From assembly GCF_017349315.1 (NCBI RefSeq), contig NZ_JAFMPP010000015.1, positions 1-64,000 on the forward strand: a DNA stretch of 64,000 bases. The letters are read 5' to 3'. Below the pieces are notes generated by a model. The model worked only from the letters and a program-made list of their open reading frames with translations. It ran no database searches and was not told the DNA's origin. This DNA comes from Jiella flava. GTDB taxonomy: Bacteria; Pseudomonadota; Alphaproteobacteria; Rhizobiales; Rhizobiaceae. Within the stretch, counting starts at the first letter, position 1. Each line of letters starts with the position of its first letter. A program made the position numbers and the translations under genes. Of this stretch, positions 26,939 to 33,801 are shown one piece after another.

Positions 26939-28726
26939 TCAGTTGTTCGCGGGCTTGGCCGCGTCCTGGTCCGACTGGCCCGAAGACATGCCCGCGCCGT
27001 TCGAGTTGGTCTCTTCCAGGCGCATGGTGTCGCGGTTCTCGGCGTAGGAGTCCTTCTTGTACTCCGGCGCGTTCTTCAACTGGTCCTCGGTGAAGTTCGT
27101 GTACAGGTACAGCTTGCCGCTCTTGTCCCGCATGAAGTTCAGATTGTCCATGCCGACAGCGACCGGCTTCTCGCCGATGCCGAGGAAACCGCCGACGTCG
27201 ACGATGATCGCATCGACCTTGCCCTGCGCGTTGAGGGCGATGTCGCCGATCTCACCGACACTCGCATCGTTCGGGCCGTAGACGGTGGTGCCCATCAGGT
27301 CGTCAGCGGTCAGCTGAGCGTCGTCCGCGACCTTGGTCATGCCCTGGCGCTGGTCGCCACCGGTCGAAGCCGTGGTCGTGGCATCGCTCTGGTCGTTGGT
27401 CGCGTTCTGCGCGGCCTGCTGAACATTGTCACCGGCGTTGCCCAGCGCTTGGCCAGCGTCATTGGCGGCCTGCTCGGTCGCGGTGACGGCCTTGTCAGCG
27501 GCATTGTCGATGGCCTGGCCGGCATTATTCGCGGCCTGCTTGGCCTCGGTCGCAGCGTTATCCGCAGCGTTGTCCATGGCCTGACCGGCATTGTTGGCGG
27601 CCTGCTCCATGTTGGTGCCGGCCTTCTCCATGGCCGTCCCGGCAGCAGCGCCTGTCGCCGCGGCCATCTGGCCGTCCGACGGGGCCGGCTGCTCGGCATT
27701 TTGGCCGTCAGCGGCAGCCATCTGATCGGAGCGCTTGGCCTCGAACTTCGGCGCCTGCTCCAGCGCCTCCTTGGTCAGCGCGGCGACGAGACGCGGCTTG
27801 CCGTCCTCGTTCCGGCTGATCTGGAACTGGTCGAACGGTGCTGCCACTTCCTTTTCGCCGATGCCGAGGAAACCGCCCACGCCGACGACGACCGCATCCA
27901 CCTTGCCCGACGAGGCGAGGACCAGATCATTGATGCCGCCGACTTCCTTGGCATCCTCGCCCGGACCCGAATAGACGTCGGCGCCGATGATGTTTTCGGT
28001 CAGATACTGATCGGCACCGACGCTCGCGGGATACTGGCCGGCGCTGCCCTCGGCGGTCGCGGTCTCGCGATCGGTCTTGCCGGCGGCGGTCTGATCGCCT
28101 TCCTTGGGCGCCATCGCCTGCTGCGAAGCGTCGCCCGACGTCGTCATCGTGTCGTTCGAAGCCGAGGCGGTGGCGGAGGCATCGCCCGAGGCGGTCATGC
28201 CGCCGGCCGAGGACGCCGTGCTCTGCTCGGCCGCGGCCTTTTGTTCGTCCTTGGTCTGGAAAGTCGGAGCGCTGGCGAGATCCTGGTTGCCGCCGGTCAG
28301 GACCGCGCGGGGCTCCTTATTCTCGCCCATCGTCCAGCTGATCTGCTTGAACGGTACCGCGACGACCTTCGACTCGTCGTTCACGGTGGCGTTGACGACA
28401 GCCGCAACGACCGTCCCGCCGCTGCCGATGAGGAAGTTCTGGATATCGCCGATGGTCTTGGCGTCTTTGCCTTCGCCATCATAGAGCGATTTTCCGGTCA
28501 AGTTTGACGCAAGATACTCGTCGGCCGATAGGTTTTTTAGATAATTGCCCGAGGCCGAAGCCGAAGCCTGGGTCTGCATGTCGCCCGTGGCCGCGCCCGA
28601 TGCATCGCCGGGCTGGGTAGCTGCCGGCTGCTGCATCTGTTGGTCGGTTTTCTGCGTATCCTGAGCCAAAGCCGGAGCCGTCAGGAATGCGGCAATTGCC
28701 GTTGTTGCGAGAAGCTTGCGGATCAT
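26939..28726 (-). CDS. Exported protein with three PRC-barrel domains and alanine-rich helical repeats
   Basis: 595 residues. A signal peptide (residues 1-21, cleaved after PALA) is followed by three PRC-barrel domains at about 66-150, 236-325 and 472-555. Domains 2 and 3 share the exact block VGGFLGIGEK. Linkers are rich in Ala, Ser, Thr, Gln and Asp. Residues 376-441 are three tandem 22-residue units starting AANNAGQA(M/I)DNAAD, predicted amphipathic helices like those of LEA or apolipoprotein-type proteins. PRC barrels mediate binding in diverse proteins, and exported versions are common in Rhizobiales stress regulons. A likely EcfG-type promoter precedes the gene, and the next gene upstream is the stress-type UPF0391 protein. 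Function is unknown; envelope protection under stress is an inference. Confidence 0.9.
   Translation of the reverse strand: MIRKLLATTAIAAFLTAPALAQDTQKTDQQMQQPAATQPGDASGAATGDMQTQASASASGNYLKNLSADEYLASNLTGKSLYDGEGKDAKTIGDIQNFLIGSGGTVVAAVVNATVNDESKVVAVPFKQISWTMGENKEPRAVLTGGNQDLASAPTFQTKDEQKAAAEQSTASSAGGMTASGDASATASASNDTMTTSGDASQQAMAPKEGDQTAAGKTDRETATAEGSAGQYPASVGADQYLTENIIGADVYSGPGEDAKEVGGINDLVLASSGKVDAVVVGVGGFLGIGEKEVAAPFDQFQISRNEDGKPRLVAALTKEALEQAPKFEAKRSDQMAAADGQNAEQPAPSDGQMAAATGAAAGTAMEKAGTNMEQAANNAGQAMDNAADNAATEAKQAANNAGQAIDNAADKAVTATEQAANDAGQALGNAGDNVQQAAQNATNDQSDATTTASTGGDQRQGMTKVADDAQLTADDLMGTTVYGPNDASVGEIGDIALNAQGKVDAIIVDVGGFLGIGEKPVAVGMDNLNFMRDKSGKLYLYTNFTEDQLKNAPEYKKDSYAENRDTMRLEETNSNGAGMSSGQSDQDAAKPANN
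27404..27601 (-). repeat. Three in-frame 66-bp tandem repeats within the PRC-barrel gene
   Basis: They encode residues 376-441 as three 22-residue units (AANNAGQAMDNAADNAATEA, AANNAGQAIDNAADKAVTAT, AANDAGQALGNAGDNVQQAA). Because each unit is a multiple of three bases, copy-number change would lengthen or shorten the helix without a frameshift. Confidence 0.8.
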
Positions 28727-28814
28727 TGTGAAAAACCTTCGTCTATTAAAGCGATAGACCGGCCGCGCGACCCGTCCAAACTGGCTCGGGCCGCGCGGCT
28801 TTGGATGGTAAACT

Positions 28815-28839
28815 AACTGCTTGGCTAGCGTTCGGTTCC
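28815..28839 (-). promoter_or_regulatory. Candidate EcfG-type promoter of the PRC-barrel gene
   Basis: On the minus strand GGAAC (plus 28,835-28,839) is followed after exactly 16 bases by AGTT (28,815-28,818). The Rhizobiales general-stress sigma factor prefers GGAAC-N16/17-CGTT, so one base of the -10 differs. It lies about 90 bases before the PRC ATG. Confidence 0.45.
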
Positions 28840-28899
28840 TTTGGATCCGTTTTATCTTTCTACTCTGGTATTCGACCTAAAAATAAGTTCGTATTGCTA

Positions 28900-29070
28900 T
28901 CAGGCGATGCTGAGCGTGAGCGCGCCGAAGATGAAAAGCAGCAGAAGTCCAACAAGGACAATGAAGATCAGGATCTTCGCAAGACCCGCCGATACGCCGG
29001 CAACGCCACGGAAACCGAGAAGGCTGGCGATCGCAGCGACGATCAATAAAATAATGATCCATTTGATCAT
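28900..29070 (-). CDS. UPF0391/DUF1328 small membrane protein
   Basis: 56 residues, ATG at 29,068-29,070 preceded by AGGAG six bases upstream. The sequence MIKWIIILLIVAAIASLLGF, then RGVAGVSAGLAKILIFIVLV, is the YtjA/UPF0391 signature: two transmembrane helices joined by a glycine-rich turn. The family is widespread in proteobacteria, often single-gene, and repeatedly stress-induced, but its molecular role is not established. It lies between the PRC-barrel gene and a divergently placed lipid-kinase homologue, in keeping with a stress-related neighbourhood. Confidence 0.93.
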   Translation of the reverse strand: MIKWIIILLIVAAIASLLGFRGVAGVSAGLAKILIFIVLVGLLLLFIFGALTLSIA

Positions 29071-29331
29071 GATTCACTCCTGTGCAAAGGCGATGGCGCG
29101 GGATTGACCGACAGGTCCATGATCCCCGCCGCTGATCTAGGGCCGTCTGCCGCAAAGGCGATGAGGCAGGGCGTGGAGGCCGGTCGCGGCTGTCCAAGGC
29201 CACGATCGTCATCGCCACGCTGTCGCGGCGATGACGGCGGATGCCGCTGTCGACTTCCGACAGGCCCGTCCTAGCTGATCGGCATCACGCGCCACATTCT
29301 CGGCGCTTCGTTTGGGCGATGGTTTCCGCAG

Positions 29332-30288
29332 ATGCGAATATTGGCGCTTCTCAACCGCGATGGCGGCACCTTGAAGACCACCGATCTCGACTGGCTTTCC
29401 GCGCTGATCCGCGACGAATTTCGCGTGCATGGCCATGCGGTGACGGTCGAGATCTGCCCTGGGTCTGAGATCGTCGAGGCGATCGAGACGGCGGCCCATC
29501 AAGACGATGTCGAGGTGCTTCTGGTCGGCGGCGGCGACGGCACCGTTTCGGCGGCGGCCGCAGCGCTGTTCCAGCGCGACAAGGCGCTTGCCATTCTGCC
29601 GGCGGGGACGATGAATCTTTTTGCCCGCACGCTGCAGATCCCGCTCAATCTGGAAACGGCGGTCAAGGCACTGGCCGGCGGTACGGTGACGGCGGTCGAC
29701 GCTGCCACGGTCAACGGTCAGCCCTTCATCCATCAGTTCGCCGCCGGGCTTCACGCCCGCATGGTGCGCTATCGGGAAAAGATCACCTATGGCTCGCGGA
29801 TCGGCAAGATCTGGGCGACGACGCGAGCGGTCGCTTTGGCGCTGAAGCGGCTGCCGAAGGTTGAGTTGGTGGTCAAGGTCGATGGGCGGACCGAGCGTCT
29901 GAAATGTTCCGCGATCGCCATTTCCAACAATCTCTACGGCCCCGGGCACTTGCCTTTCGCGGATAATCCGAAGGGCGGTGTGCTCGGCATTTATATCTGC
30001 ACCGAGCGCAACATTCGGCGGGTCGCCAAGCTGACGCTGGATATTTTGATGGGCAACTGGCGGCGCAATCCGCACCTCGTGGTCAAAACGGCCACGCGCC
30101 TCGAACTGGCCTACAGCGGCAAGACCAATGCCAAGCGGGCGGTGCGCGATGGCGAACTCGACTCGCTTGACGAACTCTCCACGGTGGAGCTGCATCCGCT
30201 GGCGCTGAACGTGCTGGTGCCGGCTGAGGCGACCTTCCTCGATCAGATCATCGAGGCGCAGACCGCGGCGATGCCGGGCCGCCCGTAG
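29332..30288 (+). CDS. Diacylglycerol/sphingosine kinase family protein
   Basis: 318 residues with the DAGK catalytic domain: the nucleotide-binding VEVLLVGGGDGTVSAAAAAL (GGGDGT), ILPAGTMNLFARTLQIPL, and the C-terminal LPFADNPKGGVLGIYICTER. The family phosphorylates diacylglycerol or related lipids with ATP at the inner membrane face. No transmembrane segment is present. The start ATG at 29,332 fits the family N-terminus (RILALLNRDGGTLK). It is transcribed away from the UPF0391 gene and has no operon partner. The exact lipid substrate is not predictable from sequence. Confidence 0.9.
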   Translation: MRILALLNRDGGTLKTTDLDWLSALIRDEFRVHGHAVTVEICPGSEIVEAIETAAHQDDVEVLLVGGGDGTVSAAAAALFQRDKALAILPAGTMNLFARTLQIPLNLETAVKALAGGTVTAVDAATVNGQPFIHQFAAGLHARMVRYREKITYGSRIGKIWATTRAVALALKRLPKVELVVKVDGRTERLKCSAIAISNNLYGPGHLPFADNPKGGVLGIYICTERNIRRVAKLTLDILMGNWRRNPHLVVKTATRLELAYSGKTNAKRAVRDGELDSLDELSTVELHPLALNVLVPAEATFLDQIIEAQTAAMPGRP

Positions 30289-30400
30289 TGGTTGTCGAGC
30301 GTCTGGGGGCGGTGACGGTCGGGCCGTGTCGCCGATAATCAAGTTATGGGGAAGGTGCTGGCGAGGCCGTCAGCCTGCCAAGACGCACAAAGGACGCGCG

Positions 30401-30432
30401 ATCTGATGGCGTCGACATCTGATGGCGTCGAC
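30401..30432. repeat. 16-bp perfect tandem duplication
   Basis: ATCTGATGGCGTCGAC occurs twice in immediate succession, just before a copy of the palindromic repeat. Probably a replication-slippage product. Confidence 0.85.
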
Positions 30433-30440
30433 GCATCGGT

Positions 30441-30466
30441 CCGAAAATCGAGTCCAATTTTTCGGG
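30441..30466. repeat. Palindromic intergenic repeat (degenerate copy)
   Basis: CCGAAAATCG, AGTC, then CAATTTTTCGG: the family core with two changes in the right arm. It stands in the spacer between the converging lipid-kinase homologue and the SAP-like protein gene. Confidence 0.75.
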
Positions 30467-30538
30467 CCTATGCTGGAGCGGGCTCGTTGAGACCGCGCCG
30501 GTTCAAACCACAGGCTGATCGTGAGCGCGACCGCCGCG

Positions 30539-30814
30539 TCAGTGGTTGCGCAAGGCCTTGATCAATTCATCTTTGGTCATGGACGAGCGACCGTCGATGC
30601 CGATCTCCCCGGCGCGGCTGAAAAGCTCGTCTTTGGTCCATTCTTCGTAAGGCGGCGCCTTGCCGCCCTTTTGCGAGGGATGCATGTCGGGATTGGCCTT
30701 CGCGTTCGAGATGCGTGCCGCTTTCTCCTTTGAATAGCCCTCGTTTCGAAGGCTCTCGTAAAGGTCGGGATCTTTCAGCGACGGGTTCGTGCTGACGGGT
30801 CTCGTCTTGGCCAT
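30539..30814 (-). CDS. Small Rho-N/SAP-like protein
   Basis: 91 residues, ATG at 30,812-30,814 with AGGAGG eight bases upstream. The N-terminal part (LKDPDLYESLRNEGYSKEKA, ARISNAK) resembles the small ChaB/plasmid-stabilisation-like proteins that accompany stress genes. The C-terminal 35 residues (WTKDELFSRAGEIGIDGRSS, MTKDELIKALRNH) have the two-helix pattern of Rho N-terminal or SAP nucleic-acid-binding motifs. Conserved hypothetical proteins of this form are frequent in Rhizobiales and often under general stress control, but no function is demonstrated to my knowledge. It lies upstream of a Thr-rich membrane protein and a series of small stress-type genes. Confidence 0.85.
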   Translation of the reverse strand: MAKTRPVSTNPSLKDPDLYESLRNEGYSKEKAARISNAKANPDMHPSQKGGKAPPYEEWTKDELFSRAGEIGIDGRSSMTKDELIKALRNH

Positions 30815-30908
30815 GACTCAACCTCCTACCATGATGCGCCCGGCGCGCCAGAATGGGACGGCGAGCCGGGCGGCGACGGCAGGGGCGCATCGGTCGCGGT
30901 CGGCGCGC

Positions 30909-31199
30909 TTACTGGGCAGTGCCGCTCTCGGTGCCGGCCGCACCGTTCGCGCCGTTGTCGCCGCCCGGTGCGACAACCGTGTTGTCCTGAGTGGCGGTTC
31001 CGGTCTGCGGCGCTGTCGTTTCGGTGGTGGTGGTGGTGGTGGTGCCGCTCGCGTCGAGCGAGGGCGCCACATCGTCGTTGCCGAAGACCTCAAATCCGAT
31101 CAGCGCAATGGCGCACAGCGCTAACGCCACCACGAGAACAATCAGGACCGGAGTTCCGCGGCGACCCTGGCGGGCGCTTTCCTCTTTCAGTTTCGTCAC
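30909..31199 (-). CDS. Small single-pass membrane protein with Thr/Gly-rich tail
   Basis: 96 residues from a GTG at 31,197-31,199 preceded by GGGAG with a 7-base spacing. A short basic N-terminus (ESARQGRRG) leads into one transmembrane helix at about 17-36 (PVLIVLVVALALCAIALIGF), then an exported low-complexity tail with seven consecutive threonines (about 53-59) and Gly/Asn/Ala-rich sequence. The threonine run comes from a GGT trinucleotide array on the plus strand at 31,023-31,043. The tail looks disordered. I do not recognise a family. Confidence 0.75.
   Translation of the reverse strand: MTKLKEESARQGRRGTPVLIVLVVALALCAIALIGFEVFGNDDVAPSLDASGTTTTTTTETTAPQTGTATQDNTVVAPGGDNGANGAAGTESGTAQ
31023..31043 (-). 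repeat. In-frame trinucleotide repeat (GGT)7 / Thr tract
   Basis: Seven consecutive GGT units on the plus strand encode the threonine run of the small membrane protein on the minus strand. Length changes would alter only the number of threonines. Confidence 0.85.
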
Positions 31200-31203
31200 A
31201 TCG

Positions 31204-31407
31204 TCACTCCCTATCGGTGGGCGGCATCGTTGATCGGCCGGCCGATCTGGTTTGATCGTCTGGTGTCGCCGGACGCTCCTGTTGAGGGCGCAGCTCGTCG
31301 AACGCATCCCCGTTCCAAAGCCGCGGTGCTGTAAACGCAACGACCTTGGCCACGAACGCGCCGAGGCCTGCTGCCGTTCCCGCGACCTCGGCGCGCGCGT
31401 CCGGCAT
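31204..31407 (-). CDS. Possible small hypothetical protein
   Basis: 67 residues from the ATG at 31,405-31,407, beginning MPDARAEVAGTAAGLGAFVA and containing KVVAFTAPRLWNGDAFDELR. The hydrophobic, then amphipathic, pattern and the position directly before the Thr-tailed membrane protein (4 bases between stop and next start) favour a real coupled gene. Against this, there is no good ribosome-binding site, and the region to its right is repeat DNA. Confidence 0.35.
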   Translation of the reverse strand: MPDARAEVAGTAAGLGAFVAKVVAFTAPRLWNGDAFDELRPQQERPATPDDQTRSAGRSTMPPTDRE

Positions 31408-31514
31408 CAATCCGAGGGGCGGGGGGCAGGATGTCGCCGTCTCTGACGTCTGGTGCGCGCGGCAACCCAGGCAGACGCGATGAAAACGGTCGATGTTGCC
31501 GCTCGCCGGTCCAG

Positions 31515-31740
31515 CTAGAGCGCTCTGCATCCGATCGGACGCAGAAAGGTCGCTCTGACCCTTTCAATCGACGCATCGTGCTTTGCCGAAAATCGATTCC
31601 GATTTTCGGGCCGATGCTGTGGGCGGCCGGCTCACCTGGAGCATGGCGCTGAAACATTGCATGACATTTGGGATCACATCATGCGGCAAAACAATGGCTT
31701 GGAGCGGATTCGTGATTTCGGTTGATCGCATTCCGTCCGA
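31515..31740. repeat. Full-length composite palindromic repeat
   Basis: This copy has all parts: CTAGAGCGCTCTGCATCC with GATCGGACGC, a spacer ending ATCGAC, GCATCGTGCTTTG, the perfect hairpin CCGAAAATCG-ATTC-CGATTTTCGG (31,586-31,609), and then, at about 31,634-31,738, the block GGATCACATCATGCGGCAAA also seen near 330-360. It fills most of the 344-base gap between the small hypothetical gene and the holin-like gene. Confidence 0.8.
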
Positions 31741-31751
31741 GAAACGGCGGC

Positions 31752-32204
31752 TCAATAGCCGCCGCGATCCTGAGACCGATAGGTCGCAATCGCCCGCCAG
31801 ACCGCCCAGCCGACGGCGCCGGCCACCGGAATCGCCAAGAGCTTTTTGTTACGCTTGGCCGACTGGAACAGAAGCGGCGCGTTGGACAACGCGGCAACGC
31901 CCGCGATCGACGCGATGTCGCGCTGCAGGCGGTCGTCGGCGCGCTTCCTCGCCGGCCGGCGCACGACGATCGTGGCGATATAGGTGAGGATGATCAGCAC
32001 CAGCAACACGCCGGCAAAGCCGAGCGAGGTCCAGAGCGGGCCATAGATGCCGGCGAGCCAGACATAGAGGGCGCTGAGCAGATAGCCGATCATCAGGATG
32101 GCGAGCACCGCCATCACCGCGTAAAGCATCAGCAGCTTGCGAAGACGGGCGACATAGACGCCCGCCTCGCCGGTCACCAGCTTGGCGACGAGTTGCCAGA
32201 TCAT
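31752..32204 (-). CDS. Small holin-like membrane protein
   Basis: 150 residues with two transmembrane helices at about 25-48 (LMLYAVMAVLAILMIGYLLS) and 55-80 (LGFAGVLLVLIILTYIATIV), followed by a basic cytoplasmic tail (RRPARKRADDRLQRDIASIA) and a short C-terminal hydrophobic stretch (LLAIPVAGAVGWAVWRAI). This resembles the phage-holin-like/Act-type family that commonly pairs with YqjD-type proteins in proteobacteria. No phage genes are nearby. It begins 6 bases after the YqjD-like gene ends, so the two are one operon. Role unknown; probably envelope or ribosome-hibernation related stress function by association. Confidence 0.8.
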   Translation of the reverse strand: MIWQLVAKLVTGEAGVYVARLRKLLMLYAVMAVLAILMIGYLLSALYVWLAGIYGPLWTSLGFAGVLLVLIILTYIATIVVRRPARKRADDRLQRDIASIAGVAALSNAPLLFQSAKRNKKLLAIPVAGAVGWAVWRAIATYRSQDRGGY

Positions 32205-32210
32205 CAGGCC

Positions 32211-32579
32211 TTACCGGAACAGACGCGCATAGAGATAACCGACGCCGGCAGCGATCAGCACGGCCTTGATCGGCTCAGCACGGATTCGCTCGCTCATCTC
32301 CTCTTCGAGATCGGAGGCGGCATCCTGGGCTTGGCGCAGATACTGTTCGCCGCGCTGGCGCACGTCATCGCGCAGGGCGTAGGCCTGACGCCGGACGTCG
32401 TCGGCGCCATGGCTGGCGAGGCTCTTCACCGCATCGCTCAAGCCTGCGACATCTTCGCGCAGACGGCCGAGCTGCTCTTCGAGATTGGCGCGGTCGGCCT
32501 GGGTCTTGGGATCCTGACCTGGGGTGCCGAACGAGCTGCCGGGGGTCTGTGCGTTATCGGCCATGTTGTCAGCTGTCAT
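32211..32579 (-). CDS. YqjD/ElaB-like (DUF883) membrane-anchored protein
   Basis: 122 residues from the ATG at 32,577-32,579; another ATG 51 bases upstream is in frame. A long amphipathic helical region (NLEEQLGRLREDVAGLSDAV; RQRGEQYLRQAQDAASDLEE) ends in a single C-terminal membrane helix (PIKAVLIAAGVGYLYARLF), the organisation of the ElaB/YqjD/YgaM group. In E. coli such proteins tether ribosomes to the membrane in stationary phase. Operon with the holin-like gene downstream. Located within 150 bases of the ecfG stop on the same strand, so it may also be read from the stress-factor transcript. Confidence 0.87.
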   Translation of the reverse strand: MTADNMADNAQTPGSSFGTPGQDPKTQADRANLEEQLGRLREDVAGLSDAVKSLASHGADDVRRQAYALRDDVRQRGEQYLRQAQDAASDLEEEMSERIRAEPIKAVLIAAGVGYLYARLFR

Positions 32580-32724
32580 CGATCTATCCGTTTGTCTTCG
32601 AGTTATTCGCTTTGCCGCGTCGGCAGTCATGTTGCCCGTCTTTCGCGCCGCGCGCCGGTCTCAACCGATAAGCGCGGCGGGCCCATAGCGGTTCCCGCTT
32701 GCGGGCGGCAAATCGCGTATCGGA

Positions 32725-33276
32725 TCAGGCGGCCGGCGCGACGCCGATGATCTGCGACGAGATCGAGTCCGGCCCGTAATCGCCATCGCCCTCGACGCCG
32801 AGAATTTCCGCGATGCGCGTGCGGGCGCGCGACACGCGGCTCTTGATGGTGCCGACGGCGCATTTGCAGATTTCGGCGGCTTCCTCATACGAAAAGCCCG
32901 ACGCGCCGATGAGGATCAGCGCCTCGCGCTGGTCGTCCGGCAAAAGCTCCAGGGCCTTGCGGAAATCCTGCAGGTCGAGATGGCCCTGCTGCTCGGGATG
33001 GCCGGCGAGCTGCATCGCGTGGATACCGTCCACATCCTGCACTTCACGGCCCTTCTTGCGCATTTGGGTGTAGAACTCGTTGCGCAGAATGGTGAAGAGC
33101 CAAGCCTTCATGTTGGTGCCGGGCTGAAACGTGTGCTGTTTGTCCCACGCTTTGACCAAGGTTTCCTGAACGAGGTCGTCGGCCCGGTCGAACGAGCCGG
33201 TGAGCGAGGTGGCAAAAGCGCGCAAATTAGGAATGATTGTAATGAGTTCTTGACGGAAATCGAACTGCTTACTCAT
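32725..33276 (-). CDS. ecfG: General stress response ECF sigma factor EcfG
   Basis: 183 residues from the ATG at 33,274-33,276; an in-frame GTG at 33,288 overlaps the nepR stop. Sigma region 2 (IPNLRAFATSLTGSFDRADD, LVQETLVKAWDKQ) and region 4 (LPDDQREALILIGASGFSYE, EAAEICKCAVGTIKSRVSRA) are complete and match the EcfG (ECF15) group. EcfG directs RNA polymerase to GGAAC-N16/17-CGTT promoters of the alphaproteobacterial general stress regulon. It is held inactive by NepR, encoded immediately upstream, and released when phosphorylated PhyR, encoded divergently, captures NepR. Confidence 0.97.
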   Translation of the reverse strand: MSKQFDFRQELITIIPNLRAFATSLTGSFDRADDLVQETLVKAWDKQHTFQPGTNMKAWLFTILRNEFYTQMRKKGREVQDVDGIHAMQLAGHPEQQGHLDLQDFRKALELLPDDQREALILIGASGFSYEEAAEICKCAVGTIKSRVSRARTRIAEILGVEGDGDYGPDSISSQIIGVAPAA

Positions 33277-33284
33277 AAAATCGA

Positions 33285-33503
33285 TCACTCCCGATTGTTC
33301 GATTTCGATGCCGACTCGGCCTTATCAAGCGCGTCCAGCAGGCTGAGAAACCGATCCGGGACCGGTTCGCTTGCGACGTCGTCGTAATAGGCCTTGAGTT
33401 GGCGTCCGATCGCTGCGTTGATTCCCAGACCGGGAGCCGGTTGCAACGACTTTGCGGCTTGACCAGTCTGCACGTTTCTGTCCTCTTTCTCGCGATCGCT
33501 CAT
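33285..33503 (-). CDS. nepR: Anti-sigma factor NepR
   Basis: 72 residues from the ATG at 33,501-33,503. The conserved NepR segment is present: LGINAAIGRQLKAYYDDVAS, then EPVPDRFLSLLDAL. NepR binds EcfG until phospho-PhyR displaces it. The stop codon lies 8 bases before the preferred ecfG ATG, ensuring balanced expression. The N-terminal 25 residues are variable and polar, as usual. The larger open frame extends 18 codons upstream without conservation. Confidence 0.95.
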   Translation of the reverse strand: MSDREKEDRNVQTGQAAKSLQPAPGLGINAAIGRQLKAYYDDVASEPVPDRFLSLLDALDKAESASKSNNRE

Positions 33504-33700
33504 CGATGGTCTCGATACTGATGCCAGCCGCTGCCGCGACTGGAACTGGGATTGCAATTCGTCATTCTGTTCCTGAGCGTTTGAAGTGGCTTGCGCAGAG
33601 AGATAAAACGCCGCGGTGATCCCTCAAGTCGTCGCATCGCAACGGATGCATTTTTCTTCAGGGTCTTCACAGCCCGCAAGCTGTGTCCCATGTATCGGAT

Positions 33701-33725
33701 AACTCGCGGCGTGCAGCCTTGTTCC
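33701..33725 (-). promoter_or_regulatory. Possible EcfG promoter of nepR-ecfG
   Basis: On the minus strand GGAAC (plus 33,721-33,725) and AGTT (33,701-33,704) are 16 bases apart, the same one-mismatch pattern as before the PRC gene. The distance to nepR (about 195 bases) is long. Autoregulation of nepR-ecfG is usual in this group. Confidence 0.3.
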
Positions 33726-33733
33726 TTGTCCCG

Positions 33734-33759
33734 GGAACGCCGCCGTCGCAAATGTCGTT
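33734..33759 (+). promoter_or_regulatory. EcfG-dependent promoter of phyR
   Basis: GGAAC (33,734-33,738), 17 bases, CGTT (33,756-33,759): a perfect match to the general-stress consensus, 42 bases before the phyR ATG. It implies positive feedback of the stress response on phyR. Confidence 0.8.
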
Positions 33760-33801
33760 AACGTTCGAATGTCTTGCTCGCAGGACACGAGGGGAGTCTA
33801 A

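Noticed and set aside
31023-31043. GGT array as a phase-variation switch
   Set aside because: The unit is a triplet inside the frame, so length change cannot turn the gene on or off.
31752-32204. Holin-like protein as evidence of a prophage
   Set aside because: No lysin, capsid, integrase or other phage gene is nearby, and it pairs with a YqjD-like stress protein.
32670-32695. A possible EcfG promoter upstream of the YqjD-like gene (GGAAC-N17-GCTT on the minus strand)
   Set aside because: Only two of four -10 bases match the CGTT consensus, and it lies inside the 3' spacer of ecfG; too weak to list.
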